Positions 59,101-64,000 of a stretch of 64,000 bases of DNA are shown piece after piece. The translations under genes and the position numbers were made by a program. The notes below the pieces were generated by a model. That model saw only the letters and a program-made list of their open reading frames with translations. It searched no databases and had not been told where the DNA came from. This DNA is from Antedon bifida. Its lineage: Eukaryota; Echinodermata; Crinoidea; Comatulida; Antedonidae. Position 1 is the stretch's first letter, and each line of letters begins with the position of its first letter. Location: contig OY727097.1 of the NCBI GenBank assembly GCA_963402885.1, positions 15,872,001 through 15,936,000 on the forward strand. The letters are read 5' to 3'.

Positions 59101-60260
59101 ATTATAAATGCCATTAAAAAATAGTTATATTAATGGAAATACCTATATAGACGTAGAATAAAACAACAATTTATTTTTTCGACATTGATATGCATCTTAT
59201 TAGCCTTTTTTGTAATTTTGATTTATTATTTTCTCAATGTATGATGACGTCTTGGAATAAATTTGAAATCTGGTTGTCAAACTAACCGACTGCTTTATTC
59301 ATTTGGCAATAGGTCAGTTGCTGTTGGCATTTGTTCAACATCTGGTCGGATTGGGCACCACTTGCAAGGTTAACATTCAGTGTATTAGCCATTTCATCTG
59401 GAGTACTTGTTTTACTTTTACCCGAAATTGCCAATAGAAAGTTACCAGATACAATGGATGAAGTTACACAACTTAAAATGTAAGAGTTTGTTTACACAAG
59501 TTACATTAAGAATATACACTGTAAACCGCAGTCGTTGGTACATAATGGGTTCAATAAGATGTCTAATTTCTTATCAGAGCACGTATTAGGTGTGTGTAAT
59601 TACAAAGTTAATATTTGCATCGCTTGTTGTCTGTGGATCTGCTAGAAAGCACATTTTACTTTGGTAGGCCTTTGTGTGTGCGGTTCATCTACTTTAAGTT
59701 TAGATCATCGTTTAGACGTATGTTACAGAAATACAATTACTTTTGAATACCATCGTCTGAACAAAAATGTTAAATCGTACCTTGGGTGTATTTGTGCATA
59801 ATGCGAAAGCGAAACACGTGTTAATGCCTATTATTGATAATATTAAACGTTCTGTATTTTATCTTCAGATCTGTGACAACATTATCGTCAGCAGAATTAG
59901 AAAAGAAAGAAGCTATGACACAAACAACATTGATATCATGAGAAAGGCTTGCCTACACTGACGTACCTTGAGAGACCTCCGTAAAAACGTGAAAAGTAGT
60001 TCTAAAAGATAATCTAGTCTCAGTAAAACCAATTGGGGTGATAAGGGTTATAGAACACTCAACTCTTACACTGATATACCTGTGTTTAAGATGTTTATTT
60101 GTACCAGTACTTCTAGATATCCTGTAGAATACTAGTATAAGGTTTCCCAAACAAATTAATGAAATCCTTATAATAGGTAACTAAACGCATTTCACCAATT
60201 GGTTGTATTTCACAAGATCTAAGTTTAGATTTATTGCGAACGTCCGGATAACATGAGAAT
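59100..60260. other. No supported gene
   Basis: The stretch contains degraded sequence, possibly more LINE remnant near 59140-59270, and a short open frame at 59767-59961 (LGVFVHNAKAKHVLMPII) that I cannot identify. The missing TM3-TM7 exons of the receptor were looked for here on the minus strand and not found. Confidence 0.4.
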
Positions 60261-60264
60261 AGTA

Positions 60265-60890
60265 CCCCTTTTACACCGCCGAGCTTATAACAAACCCGGG
60301 TCGTGTCCGGATAAATTTCCATTTCACACCTGATTCATTAACCCGGGAATGACACGGGTTTCGTGTATTTACACTGCAAAATACCAGCCCGTGTAAATGT
60401 TCTAGATCATTCGAAATATCGCCCTCTCACGCACGAAGAGGGACCCTAGTAACGGTCTGCTCATTATACCTCCTACAATTTTTTTATGGCAATACACACA
60501 AAAATTGAGTCTACTCGTGAAGAATGATATCTTGAAATAAAAACGAATAATAAATAACCATAAGTTTTATTTAATAAATAAGCGAATAAACAAAATCAAT
60601 CTTATCTTAATTCTATGTAAATTAAATACTATAGTGAGCGAGGATAGTAAACGAACGGGTAAAGATACGCTGAGCGTTTTACACCGCAAACACGGGTTCA
60701 TCCCGGGTCCGTCCCGGGTTGACTTGACGCTGAATACATTCCGCATCACTTACCCGGGTGGTTCAGCGACCCGGGTAACTTTTTACGTCGTTTACACCGG
60801 CCTACATTTCCGCATTTTTGCGTCCCGGGTACGACTCGGGTTATACAATTCCGGATCAACTCCGCATTTTTACTGGCGGTGTAAAAGGGG
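60265..60890. mobile_element. TIR element with ACCCGGGT-rich interior, TA flanks
   Basis: CCCCTTTTACACCGCC begins the element and its exact inverse ends it. TA flanks both ends (60263-60264, 60891-60892), extending the perfect inverted repeat to 18 bases. The interior, about 626 bp, has many copies of CCCGGGT and CCGGAT(A/C) and is GC-richer than its surroundings. There is no ORF. TA duplication suggests a Tc1/mariner-type non-autonomous element. Its right end is 14 bp into the intron after the receptor exon. Confidence 0.75.
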
Positions 60891-60905
60891 TAATAGACAA
60901 CGCAC

Positions 60906-61255
60906 CTGCGAAATGACATAGTAAACTTGATCTCAATATGGTAGCATACACGGCATATTCTCCACGATAATAAACATCGGCACTGGCAATTATGACCATG
61001 TAGACACCCATTACAAAATCTGATATTGCAAGGTTTGTTATAAGAAATGATTGCACGTTATTGTAACTGTTGTCTCGTACACGCCAGACAACCACGAATG
61101 CGTTTCCTATAAGGGCACTAACACCTAATATCCACATCATCACTCGGAGGAACGATATTCTAATCAAGTCTTCGCATGACGAAAATATATCAGAAGGTGG
61201 TTCACAGTGTGTGGCTTCTGACACCATGCAGCAGAATTGGTTGTCATCAGTATAC
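60906..61255 (-). CDS. GRL101-like LRR-GPCR exon: hinge, TM1, TM2, start of TM3
   Basis: Minus strand: acceptor TATTCTGTTGCAG, then 350 bases, donor GTGCGT. The product begins YTDDNQFCCMVSEATHCEP, PSDIFSSCEDLI: the cysteine-rich hinge typical of LRR-GPCRs of the relaxin-receptor/GRL101 group. TM1 contains the conserved GN (SALIGNAFVVVW). TM2 contains LAISDFVMGVYMV, with the class A aspartate. Then YYRGEYAVYA leads to LLCHFAG, the conserved cysteine at the top of TM3. The exon ends in phase 1. Expected role: plasma-membrane receptor for a peptide or relaxin-like ligand; ligand unknown. Confidence 0.85.
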
Positions 61256-61479
61256 CTGCAACAGAATATTGAATGATAAACAAAAACAGTTCCATTATTG
61301 CCGTGATGTTGTTTTAAAAAGATTTTGTAATTTTTTTTTAAAGAATTTTAGGAATTCACTCAATTTTAATATCAAAACTCCGTGCTATGTGCCAATAAAG
61401 CACACGTGTTGAGACCGTACAAATGGAGAGGTTTTGATAGTATAGCGATACAACGTAAATAACTGGTTAATATACTTAC

Positions 61480-61548
61480 AGATGAGTTAATGATAAACCA
61501 TTAAACATATCTGGGTCTATATCTTCTAAAAGATTATTTTCCATATGT
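61480..61548 (-). CDS. LRR exon of the receptor (last repeat)
   Basis: Minus strand: acceptor TATTACAG, 69 bases, donor GTAAGT. It encodes HMENNLLEDIDPDMFNGLSL plus TH, a leucine-rich repeat (LxxNxLxxI-x-FxxL). It ends with CT, which joins the G of the next exon to make a leucine codon, giving THLYTDDNQFCC, as expected for the repeat-to-hinge junction in this family. Confidence 0.85.
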
Positions 61549-61801
61549 CTGTAATAATTCAATGCAAAAAAACACCTTTTTGTAATAAATTCCTAATGAA
61601 CTACTGTATAAAACTGTTGGCTATAATACAGATGTTATGATCTAGGAATAGGAATTTGTTGTGTAGGAAGAGATTAAAATAATGTATGTACACAGTACGC
61701 AGTGTTTTGGTGGTTTATATAATAACAAATAAAATATGTGTTAAAGTGATACAATCTCGGAACCTTAATTATATTGACATGATGTTAGTGTGTTTACTTA
61801 C

Positions 61802-61873
61802 ATGACAGCAACCGATGGCGCATTTTTAAGAACATTTGGTCCAATTGTTACTAGTCCATTTTTGTCAATAAAT
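61802..61873 (-). CDS. LRR exon of the receptor
   Basis: Minus strand: acceptor TTTTAAATAG, 72 bases, donor GTAAGT. It encodes FIDKNGLVTIGPNVLKNAPS plus VAV, one repeat, in the 1+69+2 phase pattern shared by all LRR exons here. It joins the last repeat through AT|A (Ile). Confidence 0.8.
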
Positions 61874-61879
61874 CTATTT

Positions 61880-62750
61880 AAAAAGTCAAGTTTTATTGTC
61901 AATAAAGGAACAGCAAAGCCATACATGCCATTTAAGCATACAGTAAATGGTTTTTATAATAAAATAATTAATAATACATTTACACACAACACAAATAAGT
62001 AATGCTTTCCCAGTTTATTAAGAGTATACATTTAACAATACATAATATTTATTTCTACTGATACTGTACAAGCAATGCTAAATACTACTAAAGCTTAATA
62101 ATAAACTACATTTGGCCTCTTGGGGGCTACCACTCATATGACATCGCTGTATTAAGGTCCAGTGTGTTGTCACAGGAGCCAGTAAATCAAATTGTTGTTA
62201 TTAAGTATATCGGTAAGGATGTAAGTGACATCCGTTAGGTAAATTGTGGAATTTGGGGGCAAAATAATTCCCCAGAATTATACCAGCCAAATGAGCAAAT
62301 AGCATGAGTAACATATGAGTAGCGCCTGTGTTGAAGTTAGGTGTTGGATGATGCCGGGGGATGGCCGGGTGGGAAGATTGAAAAGTTTGTACAACTATTG
62401 AACAGCTAATTTAACAATGAGGTGTGCTAGTATGCATCTTAGTAACCAACTAAAACACTCTGAATTCCCATTGGTTGCCAATAAAAAATTAGCCTATCCT
62501 ACATTTTTGTGGTTCCACTATTAGATATACCCGTTGGTCTATAGAAATACATTGTCAATTACTGTGGTTGGAACTTTGATAAATTGTCTCCCTTGACTAA
62601 CATTCACTTTTTAATTACCTGTAGAAACAATATACCATTCATCCTAACACTTCTGTTACTCTGAAGTCTACCCACATTTATATACCACATCCTTAGTTAA
62701 AAGTACTTGTGCTGTGTATACACTATAATTTATTACTTTAAATTTCCTTA
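61880..62750. other. Intron between LRR exons; no other feature seen
   Basis: The flanking LRR exons are in matching phase and give a regular repeat junction (KLKSL-FIDKNGLV), so no exon needs to be missing between them. The stretch is unremarkable, apart from a slightly GC-richer part at 62120-62390. Confidence 0.5.
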
Positions 62751-62758
62751 AATCTTAC

Positions 62759-62830
62759 AATGATTTTAGCTTATTAAGTCCATCAAAGCATCCAGCCTGT
62801 AGATGTTTGATTTTGTTTCCAGATAGAACC
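62759..62830 (-). CDS. LRR exon of the receptor
   Basis: Minus strand: acceptor ATCTTGAAG, 72 bases, donor GTAAGA. It encodes VLSGNKIKHLQAGCFDGLNK plus LKS, a textbook LRR (L-GNKI--L----F-GL--L). Phases match its neighbours. Confidence 0.85.
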
Positions 62831-63081
62831 CTTCAAGATATAAAGTGACAATTAGACCATCTCTTCCAAAGTTAAACACTGACTGACTGTATTAAGTTTG
62901 TCAAAAAGCAGAAAGTGGTTATTCATTAACAACGTATTGAACATAAAACATACATAGACTGTAAATTGGATGGGTAAGAACCCGACTGCAATGATGGGGG
63001 TTGGTAAGCAAAATATATAAAAGTTTGTTTCAGCACTTTATTTACTAAAATCCCATCCCAATTATGCTGATAGTTTTTTTA

Positions 63082-63153
63082 ATAGTTTCTAGATTAATTT
63101 GGTATGAAAAAGAGGACGTTGCTATTGACTCAATTCCATTCCACGATATATTA
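63082..63153 (-). CDS. LRR exon of the receptor lacking its splice donor
   Basis: Minus strand: acceptor ATGTTACAG at 63154-63162, then NISWNGIESIATSSFSYQIN plus LET, a clear LRR in the shared 1+69+2 pattern. The expected donor, after AT at 63082, reads TAAAAA rather than GTAAAA, as if one G were deleted. The next in-phase GT (exon end 63046) adds 12 codons, but the junction with the next exon makes TAG. Skipping this exon keeps the frame. The allele may be damaged or the base call wrong. Confidence 0.65.
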
Positions 63154-63886
63154 CTGTAACATAAAAATAATATCAACATATTAGAATATTTCAAGCCTAT
63201 TAATATAGGATAAGTATTCTTCTTATCCATCCAAGTAATTTGGAATAATTTTATTATTTTCACAATTTATACTATTGATTAATATTGCTTGGTATCTTGA
63301 TTTTAGCTTTAGAATGGTCCTTATAATCTAAGAATCATTATTACACTTGTTAAATCTTATTACATACAGTGAAATTAACATCTGGAAGCGTGTAAAAGGC
63401 ATTTTCAATACATCATCAACTGTTAATAACGATGATGACCTTCTGACCCGAGCATGATAAGATTCCATATGTGATGTGAAAGAGAGCTACAAAGACAAAA
63501 ATAACACGTTAAATAACAATCGTTTTTAAATTTTGTATTATACAGATATAATCAATATTGAACATCGAATTGCACAAAATACTACCATCCATGCGTAACA
63601 TAATTTTAACAATAGTAATGCGATTGTGTACAACTAATTGTAGGTCTACACAATTAAATGTCAATATTTGAATATAATTTTTTTCGAAATATATTCCTCA
63701 GCTGCTACATTTTACTATATTTAATGAAATAATTATAGACCAGTGAACCCATGCATATTGGTGAAACCCTGATTCAAAATGATAAAATAGGCCTACTGTA
63801 TTTTATTCGAATTATAATGCTGCTGTATTGCTGTTCTGAGAACAATGCATAGTTATAGTAGGTATGAGATAATAACGTATATTTAC

Positions 63887-64000
63887 ATGTATCTTGTTGA
63901 TACTGAGAGCATTTGAGCTTTTGAAACATTCCATCCTGTACGTTGGCACTTGACAGTTAAGCCGACACATACGCACCCCGTTGGACATTCAAAGCCTATA
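63887..64000 (-). CDS. LRR N-terminal cap exon of the receptor (partial)
   Basis: The minus strand from the window edge reads IGFECPTGCVCVGLTVKCQR, then TGWNVSKAQMLSVSTRY and a GTAAAT donor in the shared phase 2. CPxGCxC...C is the LRRNT cysteine pattern, and VSTRY leads naturally into the first repeat (INISWNGIESI). The exon's 5' end lies outside the window, as do any LDL-receptor class A modules that this family often carries. Confidence 0.8.

Overview
The window is AT-rich, intron-rich eukaryotic DNA, almost certainly from a marine invertebrate animal. Three things point that way: phase-conserved vertebrate-style exons (33-codon ankyrin exons and 72-bp leucine-rich-repeat exons), a GRL101/relaxin-receptor-like leucine-rich-repeat GPCR, and abundant short AGGCCTA motifs of the kind I associate with echinoderm and hemichordate genomes. 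An echinoderm is my best guess, not a demonstrated fact. Coding exons fill well under 5 % of the window. Most of the rest is transposons of several classes, many nested.

Host genes. (1) A minus-strand ankyrin-repeat gene, seen as three 99-bp phase-0 exons (40473-40571, 13318-13416, 9623-9721) and a possible 17-codon first exon (44033-44083). Its 27-kb intron is packed with repeats. (2) A minus-strand LRR-GPCR gene at 60906-64000: LRR N-cap, four LRR exons, then an exon with TM1, TM2 and the start of TM3. It runs off the right edge, and its TM3-TM7 exons were not found. (3) A plus-strand terminal exon of an unrecognised gene at 24111-24330, with a second copy of its end at 1-58. (4) Weak candidates at 42629-42786 and 55472-56271.

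Layout. 1-2.6 kb, 10.1-12.5 kb and 24.1-27.5 kb are diverged copies of one low-copy unit. Comparing them gives pre-insertion (empty) sites for later transposon insertions. 3.5-7.9 kb is a nearly intact APE-type LINE whose ORF1 starts with a 2A-like ribosome-skipping motif. 13.7-21.3 kb is an older minus-strand LINE split by a Harbinger-like element (15155-18640) and a hairpin-ended element (20255-21007). 21.3-23.7 kb is another minus-strand LINE. 30.3-40.1 kb is a nested, tandem array of two element families. 47.6-51.1 kb is a 3.5-kb DNA transposon with ~350-bp inverted repeats and a decayed transposase-like gene. 51.6-52.1 kb and 56.6-57.3 kb are minisatellites. 60.26-60.89 kb is a TIR element inserted just inside a receptor intron.

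How it fits together. The mobile elements, not the host genes, are the notable content. Several families (20.3 kb, 27.5 kb, 28.3 kb and the 30-40 kb array) share one architecture: a motif present once at one end, and the same motif plus its inverse as a hairpin at the other end. This resembles the asymmetric ends described for Helentron/Helitron2-type elements and is the best candidate here for an under-described system. All identifications are by reading alone; no database search was run.
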